51,817 bases of DNA from Bacteroidota bacterium (GCA_016787485.1 JAEUUL010000002.1:1-51817); one strand, 5' to 3'; shown: positions 42,639-51,462, counted from the first letter of the stretch. Program-made: numbers and translations. The notes: a model not told the origin generated them from the letters alone.

Positions 42639-43391
42639 TCAATTTGTTTTTTGCAGATATTTCATCGCTGAATCATAACCTCTCAGATAAATTTCATCGG
42701 CCTGTTCCACATCGAACATGCGGAATTCAAATAAATCAGGCTCAATGAAAATATCGCACTGTGTGGCTTTCTGGTAAAGGGTTTCCTGCACGGCAAGGTG
42801 AAAACATTGTTCCGCAATCCGTACCATGCTCCAATTCTCAGGATTGTCATCTGCTTTCAATTTATTTACATGGCATCCTATGATTTTTTTGCATTTTCCA
42901 ATCAGGGGTTCAACCGGGAAATTGTTCATAATTCCCCCATCTACCAATACACCCCGTTCTGTTGCAATGGGTTTGAATACAGCAGGAATACAGGCCGATG
43001 CCAGCAAGGGTTCCAGCAAGGGTCCGCTGTGAATGATTTCGCAGGTGCCTTTGCTCAGATTGGTGTTTGTAATGTACAGGGGTATTTCCAGGTCTTCGAA
43101 ATTTTCAGGCAATACCATTTGCAGTGTCTTTTTCAGCGGATTCATGCTAAAGACTCCGTCTTTGGTAAAATTCAGGTTGCGCCAGCTGAAATATTTACTG
43201 CGTTTGAGCAAATCAAGTATATGCCGGGGTTTCATACCAGCAGCATACAACGCACCTGCCAGTGCACCTGCACTGGTTCCGGCAATTACATCAGGTTTCA
43301 ATCCGGCTTCTTCCATGGCCTGCAACACGCCACCGTGGGCAAAGCCCCTGGCTCCTCCTCCTGAAAGCACAAGGCCCAGTTCCCACTTCAT
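42639..43391 (-). CDS. Patatin-like phospholipase (RssA-like)
   Basis: 250 residues. Oxyanion-hole glycines LVLSGGGARGFAHGGVL at the start, the nucleophile motif GTSAGAL (serine ~41) and the dyad aspartate in VLVDGGIMNNFPVEP. The compact size fits bacterial RssA/YchK-type patatins, which hydrolyse acyl esters of phospholipids; no signal peptide, so cytosolic or peripheral. Its start overlaps the stop of the upstream DUF1801 gene by 4 nt (TGA inside ATGA), so the two are one operon. Patatins also serve as effectors in CBASS-like defence, but no cyclase or sensor is adjacent here, so a housekeeping role is more likely. Confidence 0.92.
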   Translation of the reverse strand: MKWELGLVLSGGGARGFAHGGVLQAMEEAGLKPDVIAGTSAGALAGALYAAGMKPRHILDLLKRSKYFSWRNLNFTKDGVFSMNPLKKTLQMVLPENFEDLEIPLYITNTNLSKGTCEIIHSGPLLEPLLASACIPAVFKPIATERGVLVDGGIMNNFPVEPLIGKCKKIIGCHVNKLKADDNPENWSMVRIAEQCFHLAVQETLYQKATQCDIFIEPDLFEFRMFDVEQADEIYLRGYDSAMKYLQKTN

Positions 43392-43762
43392 TTATTGCGC
43401 CCTTTTTTTGCAGCTTTTATGGCATTCAATTCCATTTGTTTCTGAACAATTCTCTGGATTAAATCTACCGGAACAACTGTGTCCTGTTTCAGGTGAACCG
43501 CTGCTTTGGTCTGTGAATATGGCCGCAATTCTTCTTCAAAATGTTTTTTGTTGGAAGGCATGACAAAAAAACTCACATGGTTTTTAAAGGCCGCATAATA
43601 CATAAGCACCCCGTCTTGCTTATACCCGGGCATGCCATAACTGATGCATTCTGCAGCCATTGGCGCCGCCTGTAAGATGGCCCTTCGGATTTCCTGCAGT
43701 TTGTCCCTCCACTGCGCCGGCTGACCCGCGATATACGCATCTACAGTTTCGAATTTTTCCAT
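43388..43762 (-). CDS. DUF1801 family protein
   Basis: 124 residues. Family pattern: FETVDAYIAGQPAQWRDKLQEIRRAIL, the signature ISYGMPGYKQDGVLMYYAAFKNHVSFFV, then a helical end that is very Lys-rich (IKAAKKGRNK). DUF1801 proteins share a fold with the small iron-chaperone-like protein Fra of Bacillus, but the role of most members is unsettled. First gene of a two-gene unit with the patatin gene (4-nt overlap). A TATTTTCG sequence on the minus strand (43773-43780), 10 nt upstream, may be its -7 element. The ~190 bases upstream, to the cytochrome gene, contain nothing else I can support. Confidence 0.88.
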   Translation of the reverse strand: MEKFETVDAYIAGQPAQWRDKLQEIRRAILQAAPMAAECISYGMPGYKQDGVLMYYAAFKNHVSFFVMPSNKKHFEEELRPYSQTKAAVHLKQDTVVPVDLIQRIVQKQMELNAIKAAKKGRNK

Positions 43763-43956
43763 GACGGTTTTGCGAAAATAGGGGAGGACCGCGCTTAAAT
43801 CAGGATTTTTTCAGATTCCGTGATTTGGAACGCACAGCCAAACTGATTCAATATCGAAGCTGGATGAAATGAAAAATCGCATTGAACCTTGGCTTGCAGC
43901 CGCAGAAAGGGGAATGGAATTCCCTGCTGAAACCGAAAATATGATAGATTTTCTAT

Positions 43957-44958
43957 TTACAATTCAGGCATTTTCTCTCCCGGTGCAAATACGGTTTTCT
44001 CCACTTTATTGTCAACCGGTTCCAGTGAACGCAAGTATTTGTACAAAGCCGTCAGCTCCAGGTCGTTTATTTTGGTAAAAGAACCCCAGGGCATGGGAGA
44101 TCCTTCATGCACTCTGCCTGCCCTGAACCGCTGCAGAAATGCTGCCTTATCCCAGTTCGCAATCACACCCGTTCCTTTGTGTGGAGTAAGATTGGGCGAG
44201 AGATATGAATGCCCCTTGCTGAAGGCATCGGGTTCAAAAGCGCCTTTTCCCGCAAAATCCTTACCTACAAATTTACCTGTGTTTACATCCATTTGGGTAT
44301 GACAGGTGCGGCAATTGCACACAGACCATGCCATGTATTTTCCATATTCAACTGTGCTGTCGATGGCTATGGATTTGGCAGGTGTGTTTTTGGGACCTTC
44401 CGGCTTCATCATTCCAAACGCGAGAAGTGCTTTCAAAAAAATGCCGGCTTCCATTCCTTTCACTTCGTGTTTCACAGGTTTGAGGCTGCGCAGATAGGAA
44501 ATGACTGCGGTGAGATCCTCGTCGGTCAATTCCTGAAACGTCATGAAAGGGGCGAGCATACGTCCATCGTATCCCACCATGTGGCGCAGTGAACGGGCCA
44601 GTTCTTTGTCGGTGCGTTTACCAATCCCGGTTTCCATATCCGGGGTGATGTTGGGAGCCCTGAACGTGCCGAAGGATGGGAATGACAGTTCCCAACCCCC
44701 TGAGAAATCTGAGGCTTCTTTGTTGTTTTCCACGGCCATGATTTTGTCCATGGGTGTATGGCAAATGCCGCAGTGGGCCGGGCCATTGGCCAGATATTTG
44801 CCCCGGGCTATGACCGCGGAGTCTTTGCTGGCGGTAATGTCGGGATAGGGCGCATCGTATTTTTTATCCCAGGTGAGCAGAACGAAGGTGAGTAAGAGGA
44901 CAATCACAGTGCCGAGGACAATGCCTGTCCATTTGAGGAATTTGAGTAGTTTTTTCAT
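43957..44958 (-). CDS. Membrane-anchored dihaem cytochrome c
   Basis: 333 residues. One N-terminal helix (~8-29, WTGIVLGTVIVLLLTFVLLTW) anchors two periplasmic cytochrome c domains. Haem-binding motifs are CGICH (63-67) and CRTCH (216-220). APNITPDMETGIG with FMTFQELTDEDLTAVISYLRSL and SPNLTPHKGTGVI with SFTKINDLELTALYKYLRSL are the matching distal segments of each domain; the Met ligands are probably in MLAPFM and SPMPWG. The layout resembles the c-type cytochrome subunits of alcohol or other quinohaemoprotein dehydrogenases and similar electron-transfer proteins. No dehydrogenase or cytochrome oxidase gene is adjacent, so its partner is unknown. Confidence 0.92.
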   Translation of the reverse strand: MKKLLKFLKWTGIVLGTVIVLLLTFVLLTWDKKYDAPYPDITASKDSAVIARGKYLANGPAHCGICHTPMDKIMAVENNKEASDFSGGWELSFPSFGTFRAPNITPDMETGIGKRTDKELARSLRHMVGYDGRMLAPFMTFQELTDEDLTAVISYLRSLKPVKHEVKGMEAGIFLKALLAFGMMKPEGPKNTPAKSIAIDSTVEYGKYMAWSVCNCRTCHTQMDVNTGKFVGKDFAGKGAFEPDAFSKGHSYLSPNLTPHKGTGVIANWDKAAFLQRFRAGRVHEGSPMPWGSFTKINDLELTALYKYLRSLEPVDNKVEKTVFAPGEKMPEL

Positions 44959-45057
44959 GGTGGCTGGATTTTTTGGGGTTGATTATTGCATGTTGTTGGT
45001 AGTATTTGGTTTACGAAACTAATAGGAATTTTGATAAATGCAAATTTTTTAATACCA

Positions 45058-45645
45058 CTAATGTGGACGGTCTGCTGCATTCATGTCCCATTCTACAACC
45101 AGGAAGTTGTCTTTTGTGAGGCCTGAATTTAAGCCGGCGGAAAGCCAGTTTATCTGACTGGGTCTGATTTTGTCACGGTTTCTCCGTTTGCATTCTGCAA
45201 ATACTATGTTATTGTCCTTAAAAGCCAATATGTCCCAGCAACCAGAATAGGAGTTTCTGTTTTTTGACGCAATATCTTGCAGCAATGTCTCCGGGTACTT
45301 ATTGTCAAATGGATGATGGATCTGGTTTTTGTATTTGTCATCCTTCCATTCTGACAGAAATACCGGTGTGGATTTGCCATATACCTCAATCCACCGGGTA
45401 TCCCAATTGTCATTTGCGAACAGGGTCATAATTGCCAGTTCCGCAAACATGGGTTTGTTTTCAACAGATACCAGGGGTTTTCCACCAAAGGTATCATGGA
45501 TGGGCTCTCCATCCCACTTAATCAGGTTAATGGTGCACCTGGGGATTTCAATGAACAGGTTCTGTACGGCAATATTTTCAACCGCTTTGGGAATTAAATC
45601 TAATGGAAGTTGTGGAATCATTTTGTATTTTATTTTTAATTCCAT
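45058..45645 (-). CDS. Putative VRR-NUC-like PD-(D/E)XK nuclease
   Basis: 195 residues. The C-terminal ~65 residues carry a restriction-endonuclease-fold pattern: D138 in GCWDILAFKDNN, then FAECK (E151, K153), then a Q-x-x-W element RPSQINWLSAGL (Q164, W167) and a final strand FLVVEWDM. That D-xn-ExK-xn-QxxW arrangement is typical of VRR-NUC and related Holliday-junction/structure-specific nucleases. The N-terminal 130 residues, with MFAELAIMTLFANDNWDTRWIEVYG, are unfamiliar; the last part suits a DNA-binding or substrate-binding region. No signal peptide. It starts 15 nt after the aldehyde dehydrogenase gene and probably shares its transcript. Nuclease activity is inferred; the biological role is open. 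Confidence 0.65.
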   Translation of the reverse strand: MELKIKYKMIPQLPLDLIPKAVENIAVQNLFIEIPRCTINLIKWDGEPIHDTFGGKPLVSVENKPMFAELAIMTLFANDNWDTRWIEVYGKSTPVFLSEWKDDKYKNQIHHPFDNKYPETLLQDIASKNRNSYSGCWDILAFKDNNIVFAECKRRNRDKIRPSQINWLSAGLNSGLTKDNFLVVEWDMNAADRPH

Positions 45646-45660
45646 TCATATGAATTCGGT

Positions 45661-47025
45661 TTATTTTAAAAACCGTTTCACCCACTTCAGTTTCTTTTCC
45701 GTATTGGGCGGGTATCGCAGGCTGGGCTCCCAGGGCAGCAGCCTTTCCAGTATGCTTTTGTAGTGAGAGAAAGTCGCAAAACCTGCTTCTCCGTGGTAGG
45801 AACCAAAACCACTGAGTCCCACTCCACCAAACGGCAGTTGGGTACTGGTGAGGTGCATGATGGTCTCATTGATGGCCCCGCCACCAAATGAGAGTTGCCG
45901 GAGCAATCTGTTCTTTTCTTCCATGTTTTTTGTAAACAGATAAGCGGCCAGGGGTTTGGGTCTGTTTCTTATTTGCCTGATCACTGTATCCAGATTGGAA
46001 TAAGAAAAAACGGGCAATACCGGTCCGAATATTTCTTCCTGCATGATCGGCGAGCTCTCCGCAACATCTGTAAGAATTGTGGGGGAAATCGTCCTTTGTT
46101 CCACATCGAAAATACCTCCGCAATACACCTTTTCAGGGAGGGTTAATTCCTGTATTCTTTGGAAATGATGGTCATTGATGATTTGCACATAATTGTTGTT
46201 TGCCAGGTTATAATCAAAGGTTTGAATCCAATAGGTGCACTGTGTTAAAAATTCCTGATAAACGGATTCCTCAACAAATACATGGTCCGGTGCAACGCAG
46301 GTTTGGCCTGCATTCAGAAACTTTGCCCATACCACCCGTTTGGCTGCATCTTTCAGATTGCAATTCCCGGAAACAATGACGGGATTTTTCCCGCCCAATT
46401 CGAGTGTGACCGGAGTAAGGTGCCGGGCTGCAGCCTGGTAAACAATTCTGCCAACGGTGGTGCTTCCCGTGAAGAAAATTTTATCGAATCTTTCTTCGAG
46501 AATTGCATTGGTTTCGGGAACACCTCCTTCGGCGACAAACAGATATTCTGGCGGGAAATTTTCATTCACCAGACGGGCAAGGGCGGAACTGCAGTTTTTG
46601 GCCAGTTCACTGGGTTTCAGTACGACCGTGTTGCCCGCGGCCATGGCGGCAATAACAGGTGCCAGGGAGAGTTGAAAAGGGTAGTTCCATGTACCTATGA
46701 CCAGACAATTGCCCAGAGGTTCAGCAAGGATATAGCTTTTCCCGGGTTGGTTTGCCATATCTGTCTTTACTTTTCTTGTTTTTGCCCATTGATTTAAATG
46801 GGTTGTACATTCATCTATGTCACGGTACAACAATCCCAGTTCGGTTACGTAGGTATCAAATCCGGATTTGTGAAAATCGTTGTGAATAGCCGACAAGAGA
46901 AGGGCTTCGTTTTCTTTTAGCAATGATTTCAGGTGGCGGAGTTGAGCTTTCCTGAATTCCAGATCCCGGGTTATGCCCGATTCGAAATATACACGCTGGG
47001 ATTGGAGGATTTTTGCGAAAGTCAT
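45661..47025 (-). CDS. Aldehyde dehydrogenase (ALDH3-like)
   Basis: 454 residues from the ATG at 47025, the short form typical of the ALDH3 class. EPLGNCLVIGTWNYPFQLSL and GNTVVLKPSELAKNCS (cofactor site), FFTGSTTVGRIV, catalytic base in TLELGGKNPVIV, nucleophile in LNAGQTCVAPDHVFV, then EEIFGPVLPVF and LPFGGVGLSGFGSYHGEAGF. It oxidises aldehydes, often medium- or long-chain, with NAD(P)+. The C-terminus (~430-454) is basic and not hydrophobic, so there is no evident membrane anchor. An in-frame TTG at 47073 would add 16 unconserved residues. Substrate unknown. Confidence 0.93.
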   Translation of the reverse strand: MTFAKILQSQRVYFESGITRDLEFRKAQLRHLKSLLKENEALLLSAIHNDFHKSGFDTYVTELGLLYRDIDECTTHLNQWAKTRKVKTDMANQPGKSYILAEPLGNCLVIGTWNYPFQLSLAPVIAAMAAGNTVVLKPSELAKNCSSALARLVNENFPPEYLFVAEGGVPETNAILEERFDKIFFTGSTTVGRIVYQAAARHLTPVTLELGGKNPVIVSGNCNLKDAAKRVVWAKFLNAGQTCVAPDHVFVEESVYQEFLTQCTYWIQTFDYNLANNNYVQIINDHHFQRIQELTLPEKVYCGGIFDVEQRTISPTILTDVAESSPIMQEEIFGPVLPVFSYSNLDTVIRQIRNRPKPLAAYLFTKNMEEKNRLLRQLSFGGGAINETIMHLTSTQLPFGGVGLSGFGSYHGEAGFATFSHYKSILERLLPWEPSLRYPPNTEKKLKWVKRFLK

Positions 47026-47137
47026 GACATTGTGTGGTTTGGATGAAATGCGATTTTCTGAAATTCCCTGCAATATAGGGATGTATAAAATGAAAAATCA
47101 TATCGGGTGAGCTGCTCAGCAGACCCTTGTACGGCGT

Positions 47138-47145
47138 TATCTTTG
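47138..47145 (+). promoter_or_regulatory. Bacteroidota -7 element (TATCTTTG) of metG
   Basis: Exact TAnnTTTG match ending 12 nt before the ATG at 47158. It rules against the upstream in-frame start at 47107, which would lie before the element. Confidence 0.7.
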
Positions 47146-47157
47146 CCGCCTGTAATT

Positions 47158-49218
47158 ATGCCTAAACATACAGTTACTGCTGCCTTGCCTTATGCCAACG
47201 GGCCTGTACATATCGGTCATGTAGCCGGGGTGTATCTGCCTGCTGATATCTATGTCCGCTATTTGCGCAATGCCGGTAAAGATGTGTTGTTTATCTGCGG
47301 CAGCGACGAGCACGGAGTGCCGATCACCATCCGCGCCCGTAAGGAGGGAATCACACCACAGGAGGTCGTGGACCGCTATCACGAAATCATCGGGCGCAGC
47401 TTCCGCGACCTGGGAATCAGTTTTGATATTTACAGCCGCACAAGCAGCGAAACCCATAAACAAACTGCCAGCGAATTTTTTAAAGACCTTTATAACAAAG
47501 GCGTATTTACGGAGGAAGTAACCGAACAATACTTCGATGCGGATGCGGGTCAGTTTCTGGCTGACCGTTATATCACAGGGACCTGCCCGGTATGCGCCAA
47601 TGAAAATGCCTACGGAGACCAGTGCGAGAAATGCGGCAGTACCCTGAGTCCCATGGAGCTGAAAAACCCACGAAGTGCGCTGAGTGGGAATGTGCCTGTG
47701 CTGAAACCCACAAAAAACTGGTTTTTACCCCTGGACAAGCTGCAGACTTCATTTCTGAATGACTATATCCATGGGCACACAGACTGGAAGACGAACGTAA
47801 CCGGCCAGTGTAAAAGCTGGCTGAATGACGGTCTGAAACCCAGAGCCATGACCCGCGATCTGGATTGGGGAGTGCCTGTTCCCCTGCCTGACACGGATGG
47901 CAAGGTGCTGTATGTATGGTTTGAAGCCCCCATCGGCTATATCAGTGCCACCCGCGAGTTGCGGCCCGGCGACTGGGAAGACTGGTGGAAAGGAGATACC
48001 CGCCTCATTCATTTCATCGGCAAGGACAATATCGTCTTTCACTGCATCATTTTCCCGGCCATGCTGCATTTGCGCGGCAATGGATTTGTGGTTCCGGAGC
48101 AGGTGCCTGCCAACGAATTTCTGAACCTGGAAGGGGACAAAATCAGTACCAGCCGCAACTGGGCTGTGTGGTTGAATGAATACCTGGAAGAATTGCCCGG
48201 CAGGCAGGACGAATTGCGCTATGTGCTGGGCAGCATCTTGCCTGAAACCAAAGACAGCGAATTTACCTGGAAAGATTACCAGACCCGTGTAAACAGTGAG
48301 CTGGTGGCCATTTTGGGCAATTTTGTAAACCGCGTGATGGTGCTTACCCACAAGTTTTTCGGGGGCAAAGTGCCAACACCACAGACAGATGGTCCCCTGC
48401 AGGGTGCAAAAGACGCAACCCGCGCTGAAATTCAATCCCATGTGGATGACATGCGCAAAGCACTGGATGAGTACCGTTTCCGCGATGGATTGTCCAGCCT
48501 GATGAATATCGCGAGGGCGGGCAACAAATTCCTGGCCGATGCAGAACCCTGGAAAACCATCAAACAGGACGAGGCGCAGGCGGCAGATGCCCTGCATTTT
48601 GCCATTGAAATCTGCGCAAACCTGGTGTTTGCCACCGAACCCTTTTTGCCCTTCACCCACGACAAGCTGTGCAGGCAACTGAACCTCATTCCCATGTTGC
48701 TCATGGTACGCCATTTCTGGCGCGACGGACTGGTGGCCAAACCTTTGCCTGCCGGCCATCCCCTGGGAGAACCAGAACTGCTGTTTGCACGGGTTGAGGA
48801 CGAAACCATCGCCATGCAAACGGAAAAATTACTGAAAATGAAAACCCCGGACACCGGTGCAGAAGCGGCTTTGCCGGCTGCTGAAAATAAACCCCTGATT
48901 CAGTACGATGATTTTGCCAAACTCGCTTTGAAAGTGGCCACAGTAAAAACCGCAGAAAAAGTGGAAAAGGCCGATAAGTTGCTGAAACTGACCCTGGTGG
49001 CCGATGATGGCGAGCACACTGTTCTCAGCGGCATTGCTCAGCATTTTGCCCCGGAAGAAGTAACCGGACGGCAGGTGGTGTGGCTCAGCAATCTGGCTCC
49101 GCGCAAAATGCGGGGTATAGACAGTGAAGGGATGATTCTGATGGCGGAAGACACCGATGGCAAACTGGTGTTTGTGAGTCCCTCACAGGCAGTTGCACCC
49201 GGAAGCGGAGTGAGCTGA
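47158..49218 (+). CDS. metG: Methionyl-tRNA synthetase
   Basis: 686 residues from the ATG at 47158, beginning MPKHTVTAALPYANGPVHIGH with the HIGH motif at 18-21. A zinc-knuckle with two CxxC pairs (CPVCANENAYGDQCEKCGS), the KMSKS-equivalent KISTSRNW, an anticodon-binding helical domain, and a C-terminal tRNA-binding (OB-fold) domain of ~100 residues (DDFAKLALKVATVKTAEKVE ... PRKMRGIDSEGMILMAED). It charges methionine onto tRNA-Met in the cytosol; the C-terminal domain makes it a dimer. The start is decided by the TATCTTTG element. It ends one base before the stop of the convergent gene at 49220. Confidence 0.97.
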   Translation: MPKHTVTAALPYANGPVHIGHVAGVYLPADIYVRYLRNAGKDVLFICGSDEHGVPITIRARKEGITPQEVVDRYHEIIGRSFRDLGISFDIYSRTSSETHKQTASEFFKDLYNKGVFTEEVTEQYFDADAGQFLADRYITGTCPVCANENAYGDQCEKCGSTLSPMELKNPRSALSGNVPVLKPTKNWFLPLDKLQTSFLNDYIHGHTDWKTNVTGQCKSWLNDGLKPRAMTRDLDWGVPVPLPDTDGKVLYVWFEAPIGYISATRELRPGDWEDWWKGDTRLIHFIGKDNIVFHCIIFPAMLHLRGNGFVVPEQVPANEFLNLEGDKISTSRNWAVWLNEYLEELPGRQDELRYVLGSILPETKDSEFTWKDYQTRVNSELVAILGNFVNRVMVLTHKFFGGKVPTPQTDGPLQGAKDATRAEIQSHVDDMRKALDEYRFRDGLSSLMNIARAGNKFLADAEPWKTIKQDEAQAADALHFAIEICANLVFATEPFLPFTHDKLCRQLNLIPMLLMVRHFWRDGLVAKPLPAGHPLGEPELLFARVEDETIAMQTEKLLKMKTPDTGAEAALPAAENKPLIQYDDFAKLALKVATVKTAEKVEKADKLLKLTLVADDGEHTVLSGIAQHFAPEEVTGRQVVWLSNLAPRKMRGIDSEGMILMAEDTDGKLVFVSPSQAVAPGSGVS

Positions 49219-49219
49219 A

Positions 49220-50569
49220 TCATTTCAGGTAGTTTTTATAGTTGGCAAGGGTGACACCCTGCACCCTGAAACCGTTGAGCCATACTTCTTCTTTCTCCAG
49301 TTCGGTAAGGCATACCTGTATGTAGGTCTTCCTGTAATACTCAGTATTGTAGGCCCAGCCGTATTTGCCCAACGGCAGTTGTTCCATGCCTCTGATGGTT
49401 GCTTTGAATTCGTCATCCAGCAGGGTAAAGGCAGTTCTTGCCGGTTTGTTGTTCATGAGTGCGGTATAAGTCTGCGGATATTTCTCTTTGGCATGGTGAA
49501 GATACCAGGCAGCAAACAGGCGGAATTCATACCAGGCGAAATGGGTCCCTGCCGCTTGTTTTACAAATGTCCGTGCAGTGGTAGTGTCTTTTTCTGCGAG
49601 TGCGGTGCGGGCAGCAAGCAGGCAACTGCGCACCCCGTTACAATACGCAGAGAATTCATCCATAAGGCCATAAATGCCGTATTCATTGGCTGTTACCACA
49701 CTTTTGTCTGATACATAGGTTTCGTACCTGAAAATGCCGGATTTTACACTGGTGGGTACAAGGCTGCCAAATTCGCTGGATTTGAACAATTTCATCGTTG
49801 GCAGGCTGATTTCTACCCCGGGTAACACCATGATGTTGCTGAAGGAATTGACCCCGTGGGTACTTTCATGAATGACGGTTTCGTATTCACTGCTCAGAAA
49901 TCCCAGGCTGGTGTCGTTGTTCCAGTGTTCACGCTTGCCGTTTACATATCGCTGGTAGTGGTCGGGCCCGGAGTAATGGCTGCGCAGCATGGCATCGTAG
50001 CCGGGGCTGTAGTGTGCTGCACGGCTGATAAAATAGTTTTTCGCAAAGGCAGCGGCATCCGGACTCAGTGTGTTTTCTTTTTCCGGAGTAGTGTAAATTG
50101 GAGAGAGTGGATTGTTACCAACACCGCTGCCATCTTCTGTTGCCTTGTAAGTTCCATTAGAAACAAAACCCCGGTTCACCAGCGGATTCCAGGTCCAGTC
50201 TTTTTGTGCAAGGGCAGAAGGTGCGGTTTCCATTTCAGGTTTCCCTAATCCGGTCATGGCCAGAAAGCCGGTATAAATCCCTTTGGCGTGCAGGTAATGT
50301 TTGGTTTGCAGCAGGGGATTGCTGCCATGGCGCTTCAGTGCGGATTTTAAGGTCAGTTTCCTGCCTTTCATCTGCCAGTTTCCGCTGTCAAATGAAGCCC
50401 GTTTGCGACTGTATTGAGCATAGGAATAGGTGCCTGCGGGGTACAAACGCAGGATATACAGGCTGTTCTTTGATTCCTTTTTCTGGAATACCTGAATATC
50501 TTCTCCAGCTACTTTTCCTGCAAGGCTCAGACTCAGACAGAGGATGAATAAGCTTAACCGGGTTTTCAT
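49220..50569 (-). CDS. Secreted protein with HExxH motif, putative zinc metallopeptidase
   Basis: 449 residues with a signal peptide (~1-22). A short N-terminal beta domain (~25-85: SLYILRLYPAGTYSYAQYSRK, FDSGNWQMKGRKLTLKS) resembles the small 'text-report' domains of Bacteroidota hypothetical proteins. The C-terminal part contains SEYETVIHESTHGVNSFSN with HESTH at 234-238, the zinc-binding HExxH pattern, and a downstream acidic candidate E305 in YGLMDEFSAYCNG. That layout suits a gluzincin-like peptidase. I know no named family for it. An unusually strong AAGGAGG ribosome-binding site lies 4 nt before the ATG. Substrate and activity are unknown; a structural HExxH without catalysis is possible. 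Confidence 0.75.
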   Translation of the reverse strand: MKTRLSLFILCLSLSLAGKVAGEDIQVFQKKESKNSLYILRLYPAGTYSYAQYSRKRASFDSGNWQMKGRKLTLKSALKRHGSNPLLQTKHYLHAKGIYTGFLAMTGLGKPEMETAPSALAQKDWTWNPLVNRGFVSNGTYKATEDGSGVGNNPLSPIYTTPEKENTLSPDAAAFAKNYFISRAAHYSPGYDAMLRSHYSGPDHYQRYVNGKREHWNNDTSLGFLSSEYETVIHESTHGVNSFSNIMVLPGVEISLPTMKLFKSSEFGSLVPTSVKSGIFRYETYVSDKSVVTANEYGIYGLMDEFSAYCNGVRSCLLAARTALAEKDTTTARTFVKQAAGTHFAWYEFRLFAAWYLHHAKEKYPQTYTALMNNKPARTAFTLLDDEFKATIRGMEQLPLGKYGWAYNTEYYRKTYIQVCLTELEKEEVWLNGFRVQGVTLANYKNYLK

Positions 50570-50573
50570 AAAG

Positions 50574-50580
50574 CCTCCTT
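50574..50580 (-). promoter_or_regulatory. Strong Shine-Dalgarno sequence (AAGGAGG) before the HExxH gene
   Basis: On the minus strand AAGGAGG is followed by 4 nt and the ATG at 50569. Such sequences are rare in this window, where most genes have none. Confidence 0.55.
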
Positions 50581-50723
50581 TTGGGTTTTATCCGTCCGCC
50601 TGCCAAAAGGTAAAGGATAATTACACCATTGCACAAAAATGAAAACGCAAATCCTGTGGTTTTTAATGTTCGGATATTTCCTGATATCGGAAATACCCGT
50701 CGAATCTGAGTGTGGTTTATTAA

Positions 50724-51398
50724 CTATAAACTGCTGCTGAAACCGCCGCTATTTGCCAGCCGGCGTACCTGTTCCTCAAGCCTTTTATTATGGTCCTTCC
50801 AGCCCGTTTTGCGCAATTGCACCGGAATCTCCTGCCAGTCGTGCCAATCACCCAGGGCCGCAGCGATCGCCTTTAGGGGTGTTCTTTTTAACCTATGGCC
50901 ACGCTTCATTTTTGCGGGCAACCATGCCATAAGATACAAGGCAGATTTGCAGTTCTTCCGGGCTGCATGCCAGGAAAAGGTTGATGCATTCCAGCATTTT
51001 TCTGCCTTTGCCAGCAGCCGTTTTACTGTTTTCAGCACCGTTTCAGTCCGCAGATCCGGCCTGTAACCAGCCAGTTCCGATTTCGTACAGGCAATCTGGA
51101 ATGCCCAGTGTGGCCATGCCAGGCAGAGTATCTCCTTTTCATCCCCCGCAGGCAGTAGGAGCAGGTGATTCTTCCGGATTTCGCCGCAAAGTTGAAACAA
51201 TGGAGCCAACCGGGACAAAGCATTTCTTCGCTTTTTCCGCTGACCGGGCAACCCGCAGAGGGCTTTTAATTTTTTTATGCATAGCCTCAGCTGGTGCAGA
51301 TGTTCAGGGTTTGACTCACTGCAGAACGCAGAAAGATGCGTGTGAATCTGGTCACACTGTTCATGGATGTACGCAGCATATTTTTTTGCCTTGCTCAC
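50724..51398 (-). CDS. CHAD domain protein
   Basis: 224 residues from a GTG start. Helical CHAD (conserved histidine alpha-helical domain) protein: LHQLRLCIKKLKALCGLPG with the first conserved His-Leu-Arg-x-Lys-Lys face, then AARKNCKSALYLMAWLP and LKAIAAALGDWHDWQEI with the second conserved His. The protein is strongly basic (many K/R), as expected for a domain that binds polyphosphate. It is the short CHAD-only form, without the CYTH triphosphatase domain. No polyphosphate kinase is nearby. The start is uncertain because no ATG lies near; GTG at 51398 gives MSKAKKYAAYIHEQ, which fits the family. ~150 bases upstream of the HExxH gene separate the two. Confidence 0.85.
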   Translation of the reverse strand: MSKAKKYAAYIHEQCDQIHTHLSAFCSESNPEHLHQLRLCIKKLKALCGLPGQRKKRRNALSRLAPLFQLCGEIRKNHLLLLPAGDEKEILCLAWPHWAFQIACTKSELAGYRPDLRTETVLKTVKRLLAKAEKCWNASTFSWHAARKNCKSALYLMAWLPAKMKRGHRLKRTPLKAIAAALGDWHDWQEIPVQLRKTGWKDHNKRLEEQVRRLANSGGFSSSL

Positions 51399-51430
51399 AC
51401 AACGGGAAATTACAACAGCCTGTCCGGTAA

Positions 51431-51462
51431 AAAAAATCCCCGGCTTTGGGCCGGGGAGGGTT
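51431..51462 (-). terminator. Rho-independent terminator after the small membrane peptide gene
   Basis: CCCCGGC / GCCGGGG stem with a 5-nt loop; on the minus strand it is followed by a TTTTTTTT-type tract. It lies ~20-50 nt past the 32-residue reading frame and would also end an acs read-through transcript. Confidence 0.9.

Noticed and set aside
41520..43762. pYEATS-like protein, patatin phospholipase and DUF1801 as a defence island
   Set aside because: The genes are convergent rather than co-transcribed, there is no nucleotide cyclase, ATPase or nuclease beside them, and the patatin looks like the housekeeping RssA type.
43869..44078. A 69-codon plus-strand frame beginning before the cytochrome gene
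   Set aside because: Two thirds of it is antisense to the dihaem cytochrome C-terminus, the product has no domain-like features and there is no promoter element before it.
47749..48819. Long minus-strand frame (356 codons) opposite metG
   Set aside because: It is a shadow of the highly biased metG codons; the product has no recognisable domain, and metG is unambiguous.
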